A stretch of 64,000 bases of DNA from JAKVAV01 sp047633195 (GTDB lineage Bacteria; Bacteroidota; Bacteroidia; Flavobacteriales_D; Cryomorphaceae): NCBI GenBank assembly GCA_047633195.1, contig JBLIEU010000001.1:102963-166962 (forward strand), written 5' to 3'. Shown piece after piece: positions 49,583-58,052 of the stretch (position 1 is its first letter; each line of letters begins with the position of its first letter). Both the position numbers and the translations under genes were made by a program. Under the pieces are notes generated by a model that saw only the letters and a list, made by a program, of their open reading frames with translations, did no database searches and was not told the origin of the DNA.

Positions 49583-52500
49583 TTAAATTTTCACAAATTT
49601 CGTGGAAAATGCGTCATTCTTCGAACGGAAGCTCGCCACGTAAATTCCTTCAACATAACCAGACAAGTCCAGTCGTATGTTTTGCACTCCAGATTGTATC
49701 AGCTCGGTGTACACAATTACACCTGATAGATTGGCGATAGTCAATGTGCCGCTCTCTTGAATCGTCCGCTCTAATGTAAAGTTGACCAAAGTAGAAGCCG
49801 GCGACGGATAAGCCACCATATCGGCTTCACCCAACATCCCTTCTGGCGAATCGCTTTGAGAAATGACCTGGGTACACGATACGGTATTTCCGCAAGCATC
49901 CGCGGCCGTCCACGTTCGATAGATCTTCACACAATCTCCAGTTCCTGTTGTCTCTGGACAATTCAGGGTTCCGCCTTGGCCACTTCCGTCAACAAAACTC
50001 TCATTGATTGCAGTCAGGGTGGTATTCAGTTCCGATCCCGAGTAAGCGCTTTCGCATCCACCGATAAAGGCATTGGCTTCCGCAATAACTTCAGAAACGG
50101 TCAGTCCAATCATTGCTCCAGAAGAAAGGGTATAATCACCCAAGTTGGCTTCCGACTCAGAGAAAGACTCATCGGCCGCATCGAAGCCCACACTCAGTGT
50201 AGCAGCCACCAATTGACCCGCAAGAACGGTGCGGAAGTTTTCAGGATCCACCAGATTTTCTTCCAATACCTTAACAGGGCCACCATTGGGAAGGAATGCT
50301 TCTACGGCGGCAGCGCTGGTAAGTGTGAGCGTATAATCACATCCTATGACCACACCATTCGGGAAAGCCTCTTCAAAATTGGCATCTCGATATGCACCAG
50401 GGTTGTTTCCATTGGCAGGCGACCCCCAACCTCCTTGGGTTTGGGTGCGAAGCTGTCCACAGTCGCCACCTGATGTTCCATCAACAGGTACTACACTATC
50501 GGTATAGGCAATGCTAACTTCAGCACAAAGGGCTGCTGCCGTTGCCACTCCCGTAATAACAGGGTCAGCTTCGGCATGGCAGGCTATGGTTACGTCATCG
50601 GGGCAAGCAATTTCAACTTCTCCCCCACCCGTCACTTCAATAACCTGCACGCAAACGGCTGTATTCCCGCAAACATCAGTAGCTGTCCACGTTCTTAGAA
50701 TGGAAGGGGTGCAAGAACTCAAGTCTTCCACATCTTCATAAGTTATGTCCACTTCAGAACAATAGTCTACTGCTGTTGCCACACCCAAAATCGATGGATC
50801 GGTGTTTCCACCGCATTCTACCGTCGCTGTCGGAGGACAAGTAATAAGTGGATTCATCTGATCAAAGACATTGATCAACTGACCACAAGAAGCACTGTTT
50901 CCGCAGGCATCCGTAGCCGTCCAGGTGCGGGTAAACTGCTTTTCGCAATCGCCCGTCAACTCGCCATCTTCATAGGAAAGAATGACATCCAAACACTGAT
51001 CAGAAGCGGTGGCCATTCCTGTATTGTAAGGAGCAAAGCTCGCCCCACATGAAATCATTGCTTCAGGCGGGCATACCAAAGTCGGTGGCTCCTCATCAAT
51101 CAGCGTAATTACCTGGTAACAATATGAAGTGTTTCCGCAGGCATCAGAAGCTTCCCAAGATCTGACAAATGAAGCGGGACAATTCCCGTCAAAAGGACCG
51201 TCGAGATATTCCAGAAAAGCCTCCCCACAGGCATCCTCAGCTGCAGGGGTTCCGGTAAACTCAGGATCGGTAGTCGCCTCCGAACAATTAATGGTAATAG
51301 CATCGAGACAATCCATAACGGGTGCTTCCTGATCATCAAATAGGATCATCTGCTCACAGTTACTGGCATTTCCACATGTATCCACGGCAGTCCAAGTGCG
51401 CACAATTCGCGGAGGACAAACATTGGATTGGTACTCACTGTCTTCAAAAGAGATGGTGATGAAATATTCGCCACAAGCGTCAAAGGCCTCAGCCACGCCC
51501 AATTCCGAAGGATCTATATTTTCGTCACCACAAGTCAACAGCACATCTGAAGGACAAGTCAGAACGGGTCCCTCAGTATCTTCAATGATAATGGTAGTGC
51601 TTCGGCTGTTGCTGTTTCCGCAGTTGTCTACCGCAGTAAAGGTTCGGATAATGGTCTTTCTGCAACCGACATCCGAAATGGTTTCTTCCATTTCGACATC
51701 TACCGTATCCCCTTGGCAATTGTCTACTGCATAGACATCCGGTGCGGCAGGTATTTCCACACATTGGAATATTTGGTTTCCGGGCACACCGTATATGATG
51801 GGGGCACTCAGGTCGGTAGCCGTAATCTGCTGATCGGCCGTCGACGTGTTTCCACAAGCGTCGGTTGCCGTCCATACGCGGGTTATGGTAGTGCTGCATT
51901 CCTCTACTACAGGCTCACTGTCCGTGTAGAAAAATTCGAAATCAGAACAGGCATCAGATATAAAGGGGCCGCCCACGAAGAACGGATCTAAATTGGTGCC
52001 GCAATCGACAATCACATCCGTCAACCCAGCAATTTGCGGACCGGTAGTGTCTTCCACGTATACATTTTGGTAGCAATACGCACTGTTTCCACAATCATCG
52101 GTGGCTATCCAGGTACGTATGAATAATCCACATCCAGTGCTCGGTCCGTTTTGGTAGGTGATGGTTATATCATCGTCGCAATTGTCGGTGGCCGTGGCGT
52201 ATTGATCTGGCTCAATGAACGCACTGCAAATGGCATTTTGATCGGGAGGACAAGTAATCACCGGTACCTCATCGTCAATCACCGTAAAGGTTTGCGTGCA
52301 CGATTGCATATCCGTTCCGTTGGTCACCGTATAGGTTCTGGTCAGCACCAAAGGGCTGCTCTGGCAACCAGTACCCTGGCTGATTTCTGATACCTGTATA
52401 CTGACTTCTCCACATCCTTCTGAGGTGTAGGGGATATTGGTATCCGCATCGGGAATATCGCTAAGGCAGGAATAAATGATCTGATCGGTGTTATCGCACT

Positions 52501-53428
52501 CGATGGTGAGGGCGCAGCATTCGGGGGCAACCCCCGTAACATTGTCGAGTTGACAATCTACATTGGCAGACGCATCGCAATCGGGGTTCTCGGCGGGAAC
52601 CACGCTGAAGCTGTAATCGGCGCCAAGTGGAAATTCCATCGAAACGGAAACGACATTCTCCGAGGGGATCTCGCTTATCGCGGAAAAGCAGAGAAAAGCG
52701 GGTTCGATGGAAAGTGCGTCGTTCGATACCACTTGAAATGAGCCGTTGGCACCCGCGATGTTTACAGTAATAAAGTAGGTATTGTTTTGCGTGCACTCGG
52801 TAGCCATCCCCAATAGGTCGAGGGCGCAGGAGAGTTCTTCCTCGGGACAGTCTAGAACACCACCGTTGGACGATCCGTCCACGTAGTTTTCGTTGATGGA
52901 GCTGAGGGTAGAATTGATTTGCGAAGCGGAGAAATCCGTCACACATCCACCCAAGATTTGATTCCCCAAATCGAGAATGTCCGAAACGGTGTATCCTTCG
53001 AAGCTACCCGAGTTTACCATCAGGGCGCCCAAGAGAAAGCTCGAAGTAGAGAAGTCGGTGTCAGCAGCGTCAAATCCGACGCTAAGGGTAAGTGCGAGTA
53101 GTTGTCCCGCGAGGACGTTGCCATAATCGACGGGGTTCAACAGATCGGATATGAGCACTCGTGCCGTTCCGCCGGAAGGCAAAAAGGCCTCCACATCGGC
53201 AGAGGTTTGAAACTCCACGACATAGTCGCATCCCAGAGAAATTCCGTCGGGAAAAGCGTCGTCAAAATGAAGGTCTCGATAGGCACCAGGATTATTGCCG
53301 CTGGCAGATGAGCCCCAACCACCTTGGGTTTGGGTTCTAAAGCCTTCGCAGCCATTTTTTTGGGCTGAGACGGAAATGGCAGTACATAGAATAAGGGGAG
53401 TTAGATAAAAGTAGAGATTTCTCATCAT
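49583..53428 (-). CDS. giant HYR-like repeat protein with T9SS sorting domain
   Basis: A 1281-residue secreted protein. The signal peptide is MMRNLYFYLTPLILCTAISVSA. A ~165-residue domain (FRTQTQGGWGSSASGNNPGAYRD...ADVEAFLPSGG...GQLLALTLSVGFDAAD) comes first. About eight ~80-residue HYR/Ig-like repeats follow, each with C...RTWTATDACGNTSxC and xxPxIxCPP words. The eighth repeat is split by a second copy of the N-terminal domain (LRTQTQGGWGSPANGNNPGAYRD...SFVDGSGQGGTLNCPE), with YRTWTAADACGNTVSC after it. The C-terminus is a T9SS type A sorting domain (YPSPASTLVNFTLE...LDLSGYVEGIYVASFRS...KFVKI). Probably a surface adhesin or matrix protein. Confidence 0.9.
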   Translation of the reverse strand: MMRNLYFYLTPLILCTAISVSAQKNGCEGFRTQTQGGWGSSASGNNPGAYRDLHFDDAFPDGISLGCDYVVEFQTSADVEAFLPSGGTARVLISDLLNPVDYGNVLAGQLLALTLSVGFDAADTDFSTSSFLLGALMVNSGSFEGYTVSDILDLGNQILGGCVTDFSASQINSTLSSINENYVDGSSNGGVLDCPEEELSCALDLLGMATECTQNNTYFITVNIAGANGSFQVVSNDALSIEPAFLCFSAISEIPSENVVSVSMEFPLGADYSFSVVPAENPDCDASANVDCQLDNVTGVAPECCALTIECDNTDQIIYSCLSDIPDADTNIPYTSEGCGEVSIQVSEISQGTGCQSSPLVLTRTYTVTNGTDMQSCTQTFTVIDDEVPVITCPPDQNAICSAFIEPDQYATATDNCDDDITITYQNGPSTGCGLFIRTWIATDDCGNSAYCYQNVYVEDTTGPQIAGLTDVIVDCGTNLDPFFVGGPFISDACSDFEFFYTDSEPVVEECSTTITRVWTATDACGNTSTADQQITATDLSAPIIYGVPGNQIFQCVEIPAAPDVYAVDNCQGDTVDVEMEETISDVGCRKTIIRTFTAVDNCGNSNSRSTTIIIEDTEGPVLTCPSDVLLTCGDENIDPSELGVAEAFDACGEYFITISFEDSEYQSNVCPPRIVRTWTAVDTCGNASNCEQMILFDDQEAPVMDCLDAITINCSEATTDPEFTGTPAAEDACGEAFLEYLDGPFDGNCPASFVRSWEASDACGNTSYCYQVITLIDEEPPTLVCPPEAMISCGASFAPYNTGMATASDQCLDVILSYEDGELTGDCEKQFTRTWTATDACGNSASCGQLINVFDQMNPLITCPPTATVECGGNTDPSILGVATAVDYCSEVDITYEDVEDLSSCTPSILRTWTATDVCGNTAVCVQVIEVTGGGEVEIACPDDVTIACHAEADPVITGVATAAALCAEVSIAYTDSVVPVDGTSGGDCGQLRTQTQGGWGSPANGNNPGAYRDANFEEAFPNGVVIGCDYTLTLTSAAAVEAFLPNGGPVKVLEENLVDPENFRTVLAGQLVAATLSVGFDAADESFSESEANLGDYTLSSGAMIGLTVSEVIAEANAFIGGCESAYSGSELNTTLTAINESFVDGSGQGGTLNCPETTGTGDCVKIYRTWTAADACGNTVSCTQVISQSDSPEGMLGEADMVAYPSPASTLVNFTLERTIQESGTLTIANLSGVIVYTELIQSGVQNIRLDLSGYVEGIYVASFRSKNDAFSTKFVKI

Positions 53429-53684
53429 ATACTTGGTTTTAGATTCTAACTCAAAGAAGGAGGGTGATGTAAGCGCATCGTTCTGCGCGAAGAAGTCTAT
53501 ACGGTGAAAGAGCGGTGGAGTTTCGGTTTTTCTATACCATTTGAGTATGATTTCCGTAACTGTTTGGACGCCTGAGCAATGGGGGAACTAAATAAATCGA
53601 AGAGTCTCCAACTGATTGGATTTCTTGAGTCATGCGGCAGTCGTTTGGTCTTCATAGGGTGCCAATAAATTTCCTAAATTTAGA

Positions 53685-53795
53685 ATGTTCAAAAGCTACT
53701 TCATTCAGCTGTTAATTAAGGCCTTCCACAAAAGGATTCAGCGACAGTCATTGCGTCAGCACAGGACCTATTGGTTATTGTCGGTACATGAATGA
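53685..53795 (+). CDS. possible 36-residue basic peptide
   Basis: A short frame starting MFKSYFIQLLIKAFHKRIQR with many Lys, Arg and His residues. A TAAATTTA (near -7 consensus) ends 2 bases before the ATG. No similarity is recognised. The flanking stretch 53429-53826 is otherwise without any feature I can see. Confidence 0.2.
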   Translation: MFKSYFIQLLIKAFHKRIQRQSLRQHRTYWLLSVHE

Positions 53796-53826
53796 ATAGA
53801 CAGGATATATAGCTTACTTTCGGAGT

Positions 53827-54126
53827 ATGGAAGCCTCAGTATTAATGATTCCCGTATTTCTGATTCTGTTTCCCATTGTATTCGTATTGTTTGGGAGTGT
53901 CAATTTGATCGTTACGCGCAGCAATGGCCATTGCTCCAAATGGACATTCGTTTGCAGGGTTATTCTCGCTTCTTTTTTTGGATCGGCATCCCTAAGCTTT
54001 TTAACTTTTCATCTACTCCAGCAGGCAGATTCAGATTGGGCAGTTTCCTTCGTAGGTTTTACCACTATCTTGTGGGCGGTCTGTTGGTTTGGTCCTGAGC
54101 TTGCGGTTTCAGATGATATAGGCTAG
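53827..54126 (+). CDS. small membrane protein, hypothetical
   Basis: A 99-residue protein with three hydrophobic segments (~5-28, 42-64, 75-92) and few charged residues: MEASVLMIPVFLILFPIVFVLFG... and VCRVILASFFGSASLSFLTF. I do not recognise a family. A TACTTTCG close to the -7 consensus lies at 53815-53822, 4 bases before the ATG. It is convergent with the cupin pseudogene, 1 base away. Confidence 0.5.
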   Translation: MEASVLMIPVFLILFPIVFVLFGSVNLIVTRSNGHCSKWTFVCRVILASFFGSASLSFLTFHLLQQADSDWAVSFVGFTTILWAVCWFGPELAVSDDIG

Positions 54127-54127
54127 C

Positions 54128-54632
54128 CTATCCACGCCGCGTTAGTCCAGTGATTTCCTCGGCGAGAAAAGGAAAAAGATCTAGCAAAACCTGCCGTTTC
54201 GGCAACTCAAAATCTGCAAAGTCAAACCCTGGCGCAACGGTACATCCCGCCAACGAATATACGCCCAGCGACTCTGAAGCGAACCAGGTGCCACCCCTTC
54301 GCCATGTGTTGCGGAAACTCCCCTTTTTCCAAGTTTTCCCCCAATAAGAGCTTGTGGTATGCACCTTCCGGTGAAATGGTGTGAACCGCTATTGGGTCAC
54401 CGAGGTAATGGTGCCACAGCTCATCTTGCTTGATGCGGTGAAAGGCCAAGAAACTGCCTTTGGTCAAGAGGAAGTAAATAGCGCTGGAGAGGTTTCGTTC
54501 CACCTTAATTCCTAGCGCATTTGGCGGCAATTGCGCAAGATCACTTCAGTAGGTTTCTTTGTAGTAGCCGCCTTCGGGGTGAGGAAGAAGGTCAAGTCGG
54601 TCGACCAATATTGAAACTGTGGGTTCAATCAT
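54128..54632 (-). pseudogene. decayed DUF985 cupin gene
   Basis: A second, broken copy of the intact gene at 55756-56259. From the ATG at 54632 the product reads MIEPTVSILVDRLDLLPHPE, then meets a TGA at 54548-54546 where the intact copy has CGA (Arg). It continues SDLAQLPPNALGIKVERNLS and shifts frame by one extra base near 54290-54300 (HMAKG, then GGTWFASES in another frame), ending GLTRRG. Sequence outside the lesions is close to the intact copy, so decay is fairly recent. Confidence 0.88.
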
Positions 54633-54954
54633 AACACATAGTTAGATCGAAGAAGTGATTTAGAGTCAAAACTGAGAAAGCAAAGCAGCAAAAGATGATA
54701 AGGTCATGAATAACTTGAAAACTAGATTCAATATTGATATCCTTCAATCTACAGGTGTTGAATTCACACGACCCCATTAAAGCTTATTCCTTAGTAATTG
54801 AGCATCGAAAAAGGTGCGGGTTTTCTTCTAGGTAAAAAAAGCCCATTTTATTACGGTGCCGAGCAATAAAATTATAACTATCTACGCAATAGACAAATAT
54901 GTCCCATAATTCAAAATAAAAAATTATTTTAGCAGAAACATTAAGACACTTCTT

Positions 54955-55386
54955 ATGAAAAAATTACTATTCGCTTGTCTTCTTTTGACTGGCTTCACTT
55001 TTTGCTCCCTTAGCACAAAAGCTCAAGCACAGAAGTATTTGAATCTAGGTGGAATTGGCACAGGTCTCTATGCTGGTTTAGAATTACCTGTAGGTGCAAA
55101 AATTTCTGTTCAACCTTTTGCAGCAACTGATTGGGATTTTAACAAATTCATCATTGGAGGAAAAGGAAACTACTATTTTGATGATCTATTTGGAGTAGAT
55201 TCATCATGGGACATTTACGGAGGTGCTAACGTTGGTTGGAGAATTGAAGATGGAGATGACGATGGCGCAAATTGGGGTTTGCAAGTAGGTGGTAGATGGT
55301 TTTGGAGTGATCAATGGGCTATAAATGCTGAATTTGGTGGTGGATCAACAGTACTTGGTGGTGTAGGAGTAACAATGAAGCTATAA
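54955..55386 (+). CDS. small outer-membrane beta-barrel-like protein
   Basis: A 143-residue protein. The signal peptide is MKKLLFACLLLTGFTFCSLSTKAQA. The mature part alternates hydrophobic and polar residues with Gly/aromatic-rich strands (YLNLGGIGTGLYAGLELPVG, WDIYGGANVGWRIED, WGLQVGGRWFWSDQWAINAEFGGGS), as in small porin-like barrels. No enzyme motif. It lies alone between the decayed and intact cupin copies and is followed by a strong terminator. Confidence 0.6.
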   Translation: MKKLLFACLLLTGFTFCSLSTKAQAQKYLNLGGIGTGLYAGLELPVGAKISVQPFAATDWDFNKFIIGGKGNYYFDDLFGVDSSWDIYGGANVGWRIEDGDDDGANWGLQVGGRWFWSDQWAINAEFGGGSTVLGGVGVTMKL

Positions 55387-55406
55387 TAGTAAACTCATAT
55401 TTTTTG

Positions 55407-55443
55407 AAAAGCCTTGTAACAGTTGTTACAAGGCTTTTTTTTT
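55407..55443 (+). terminator. intrinsic terminator after the small barrel gene
   Basis: A perfect 15-bp stem (AAAAGCCTTGTAACA and complement) with a GT loop, followed by a run of T. Confidence 0.88.
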
Positions 55444-55755
55444 AAGGTGAATCGAGAGATCAGTTTTCAGCTTAGACCGATTGAATGGAGAATGGCTGTC
55501 ACTTCAATCCATCTGTAAAAGCTTGTTCACAGAGGCCACCGAGATGACTTTGACGTGTAGAGCTTTTTGAGCGCGGAGGATCGAGGTTCGCTGAAGCTCA
55601 CGTGCTGTCCTCGAATGGACACGAATAAGTATTTAAATTAAGATGGTTGTCACAACTCGTCCGCTTCAGGAGGAGCGAGTGCCGTTCTAGGGAAGGACGA
55701 AGTATCGAGATGGCGCGTTTAACTTTTAGCTGTTAAATCATAGCAAATGGCTAGT
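55444..55755. repeat. gene-free stretch with a 'GAGTGCCGTTCT...ATCGAGATG' repeat
   Basis: No gene is seen. 55646-55720 contains GGTTGTCAC, GAGTGCCGTTCT and TATCGAGATG, shared with 33934-33990 and 56466-56525; GGACACGAATAAG just before it resembles the GGACACGAGTACGAG of the composite repeat. Confidence 0.55.
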
Positions 55756-56259
55756 TCAATCTTTCCTTGTCAACCTCAAAATAATTTCTGAGTGTTGTGG
55801 GAATCGATCCAGTAGCAGTTTTCGCGGCGGTAATTCAAAATCGGCGAAGTCGAATCCTGGAGCTACAGTACAACCTGCCAACGAATACTCGCCCAGCGAC
55901 TCTGAAGCGAACCATGTTCCACCTTTAACCATGTGCTGCGGAAACTCTCCCTTGGCCAAGTCCTTTCCCAAAAGCAGTTTGGCGTACTCTCCTTCTGGAG
56001 AAATGGTGTGAACCGCTATTGGGTCACCTAAGTAATGGTGCCAAAGCTCGTCTTGCTTGATGCGGTGAAAAGCCGAGAAACTGCCTTTGGTCAAGAGGAA
56101 GTAAATAGCGGTGGAGAGGTTTCGTTCCACCTTAATTCCTAGCGCATTTGGCGGCAATTGCGCAAGATCACTTCGGTAGGTTTCTTTGTAGTAGCCGCCT
56201 TCGGGGTGAGGAAGAAGGTCAAGTCGGTCGACGAGGTCTTGAATGGAATTATTTGACAT
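55756..56259 (-). CDS. cupin protein, DUF985 family
   Basis: A 167-residue single-domain cupin of the DUF985 family: LVDRLDLLPHPEGGYYKETYRSD, AIYFLLTKGSFSAFHRIKQDELWHHYLGDPIAVHTISPEG, then GGTWFASESLGEYSLAGCTVAPGFDFADFEL. His and Glu residues in FHRIKQDELWHHY and the later Cys/Phe-rich strand match the metal/ligand pocket region. Substrate unknown; related proteins are often called sugar-binding cupins. A decayed paralogue lies 1.1 kb away on the same strand. Confidence 0.85.
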   Translation of the reverse strand: MSNNSIQDLVDRLDLLPHPEGGYYKETYRSDLAQLPPNALGIKVERNLSTAIYFLLTKGSFSAFHRIKQDELWHHYLGDPIAVHTISPEGEYAKLLLGKDLAKGEFPQHMVKGGTWFASESLGEYSLAGCTVAPGFDFADFELPPRKLLLDRFPQHSEIILRLTRKD

Positions 56260-56339
56260 GTGACGAAGTTAATTTTCGATTTTGGCTATTACTGTGATTT
56301 TACGGTAAAAGTATGTGCCTTTGAAAACGAGGGAGGATT

Positions 56340-56604
56340 GTCAAAGTTCACTTTGCAGATATCAGTGGCCGGTTATCAATGTTCAATTAGGAATGTACAG
56401 AGGTCAGTGTGCAGATACCAGAGGTCAGTGAGGAGTTTTCAATTAAGAATGTTCAATTAAAAATTAAGAATACTGCCGCATCGAGTGCTGTTCTGAAGGA
56501 GGAAGGATGGTGTACCGAGATGTTGCTTCAGGCTTCAGGCTTCAATGTTCAATTAAGAACTGAGTGCAGCGAGCTCATCGACTAAAAGGAGATAGTTAAG
56601 AATG
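56340..56604. repeat. AATTAAGAA-type and ATCGAGATG-type dispersed repeats
   Basis: GCAGATATCAG/GCAGATACCAG with GGTCAGTG words repeat at about 56355, 56400 and 56410, like 49240-49260. 56466-56525 is a copy of the GAGTGC-GTTCTGA-ACCGAGATG family. 56551-56604 is copy 3 of the 55-bp AATTAAGAA-bounded repeat. No coding content. Confidence 0.65.
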
Positions 56605-56614
56605 ATCAATTAGG

Positions 56615-57480
56615 AATGGGCAATTAAGAATTCTCTTAAAGTACCATTTCGAATGAAGGCAGGATTTTGTCTCCCTCTTGACCAGTCTGCCTCAGGCATG
56701 AGGGAGTGGCGATTCCGATTTTTCATCGGAATTGACGAGGGAGGATCTAAGTCCCCCACCTCATCGCACGGAGTGAGTGTGGGAGTGAGTGTGCCAGCGA
56801 AGAGAAAAATCCACCTCCGTCTTCATTTCCGCAAGCTCCAGTGAAGCCACCTCCGCCAGCGGAGGACACGTGTACATGTCGATTTTTGGATGTGGGTGGA
56901 TTCGGGATTCTCACCAAAACGGAAAACGTAAAAGCATACGGCGTTTTGTCTCCCTCTTGAGGGAGTGGCGATTCCGATTTTTCATCGGAATTGACGAGGG
57001 AGGATCTAAGTCCCTCATCGCACGGAGTGAGTGTGGGAGTGAGTGTGCCAGCGAAGAGAAAAATCCACCTCCGTCTTCATTTCCGCAAGCTCCAATGAAG
57101 CCACCTCCGCCAGCGGAGGACACGTGTACATGTCGATTTTTGGGTGTAGGTGGATTCGGGATTCTCACCAAAACGGAAAACGTAAAAGCATACGGCGTTT
57201 TGTCTCCCTCTTGAGGGAGTGGCGATTCCGATTTTTCATCGGAATTGACGAGGGAGGATTGTCAAAGTTCAGTTTGCAGATATTAGTGTTCAATTAGGAA
57301 TGGGCAATTAAGAATTCTCTTAATTGCCCATTTCGAATGAAGGCAGGATTTTGTCTCCCTTGAACTTAACGACTGCAAGGAGTGATCTCACGACCAGCCA
57401 ATGTGCATGCCTGGGTGAAGGGAGTAACAGAGAGAGTGCATTCGATGACGAGAGGAATCGAAGACGAGGGAGGATCCGAA
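56615..57480. repeat. composite hairpin repeat, locus 3, tandem array
   Basis: Three to four units with a ~254-259-base period. Hairpin 1 is at 56671-56706 (long loop with an inner GCCTCAGGC), 56950-56965, 57204-57219 and, in a diverged form, from 57355 with GAAGGGAG closing. Hairpin 2 is at 56715-56729, 56974-56988 and 57228-57242; in the last unit it is replaced by TTCGAT...ATCGAA (about 57439-57461). Each ends GACGAGGGAGGAT. 56962-57209 repeats 48934-49181 exactly by eye. Confidence 0.85.
57299..57332. repeat. 15-bp-stem palindrome at repeat boundary
   Basis: AATGGGCAATTAAGA, loop ATTC, then its full complement TCTTAATTGCCCATT. The same left arm opens the composite repeat at 48842 and 56617, but there the right arm is changed to CTTAAAGTAC. 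A terminator-like hairpin is possible, but no gene ends here. Confidence 0.8.
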
Positions 57481-57543
57481 AACGGTCTTTCCATCCGTCC
57501 GCTGCTGGTCATCTTGGCCGCCAAAACGGGGTTAAGCTAATGG

Positions 57544-57653
57544 TAAGTATGGAGTAAGTAAGGAGTAAGTATTTAGTAGGTATGGAGTAAGTAAGGAGTA
57601 AGTACGGGGTAAGTAAGGAGTAAGTCTGCTGTAGCTTAGGGGTTAGTCTGGGG
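57544..57653. repeat. 11-bp tandem repeat, ten units
   Basis: Ten consecutive 11-base units of the form TAAGTA-GGAG (TAAGTATGGAG, TAAGTAAGGAG, TAAGTACGGGG and so on), with the last three more diverged (TAGCTTAGGGG, TTAGTCTGGGG). There is no insertion or deletion between units. Confidence 0.9.
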
Positions 57654-57733
57654 TTGATCTCTCGTTTTGATGAAGGCATGGTCTTGGATTTATGAAAATT
57701 GTTCACGCTTTGAAAAACCTAATTCTTCGATAA

Positions 57734-57942
57734 GAAAACTTCCATTTTGGGTGGAGAAACTTTGTAACCAAACTTGTAAACTTCTTTTATCGATCGAAAA
57801 CTTCGTGCTCCAGCTCAAAAACTTCATGCTCAAATCGAAAAACTTCCTTTTCGTATGGAGAATCTTTTTACAAAAGCTCGACAACTTCGTTCTCGTATCA
57901 AAAAAATTCGTTTGTGAGGATGAGAACTTTGTTTTTTGTGGG
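57734..57942. repeat. 21-bp tandem repeat with phased A-tracts, ten units
   Basis: Units of the form GAAAACTTC-TTTTC repeat every 21 bases from 57734 to 57942. One unit (57776-57795) has 20 bases. The last seven units (57796-57942) keep exact 21-base spacing. Most begin with an A-run. It lies ~110 bases upstream of the membrane-protein gene at 58053. Confidence 0.85.
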
Positions 57943-58040
57943 GATGCGGGTGTCAGTATGGGCAATATTTGTGAAAACAGAGCTAGCACAACATTGCTAA
58001 GTGAATTGATGCGAAGACAGATGTAACTCATCAAACTACC

Positions 58041-58048
58041 TATCTTCG
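58041..58048 (+). promoter_or_regulatory. -7-like promoter element of the membrane-protein gene
   Basis: TATCTTCG differs from TAnnTTTG at one position and ends 4 bases before the ATG at 58053. No -33 TTG at the usual spacing. Confidence 0.4.
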
Positions 58049-58052
58049 CCAA

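Noticed and set aside
51109..51339. Frames antisense or out of phase within the giant T9SS protein gene (also 51582-51899, 52491-52946, 49856-50473)
   Set aside because: They are frame shadows of a strongly repetitive coding sequence and show no independent features.
53429..53826. Possible transposon remnant between the giant protein and the small membrane protein
   Set aside because: I could find no transposase-like frame or terminal repeats; only a weak 36-residue frame is present.
54641..54954. Possible RNA gene or regulatory region before the small barrel gene
   Set aside because: The stretch is AT-rich with no convincing hairpin, promoter consensus or conserved RNA fold that I could recognise.
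57544..57942. CRISPR-like regular repeats
   Set aside because: Units are contiguous without unique spacers, and no cas gene is present.
57667..58026. A 119-residue plus-strand frame with ENFVLQL-like heptads
   Set aside because: The heptads come from the 21-bp DNA repeat; earlier units of the same repeat fall in a different frame because of a 20-base unit, so selection is not on the peptide.
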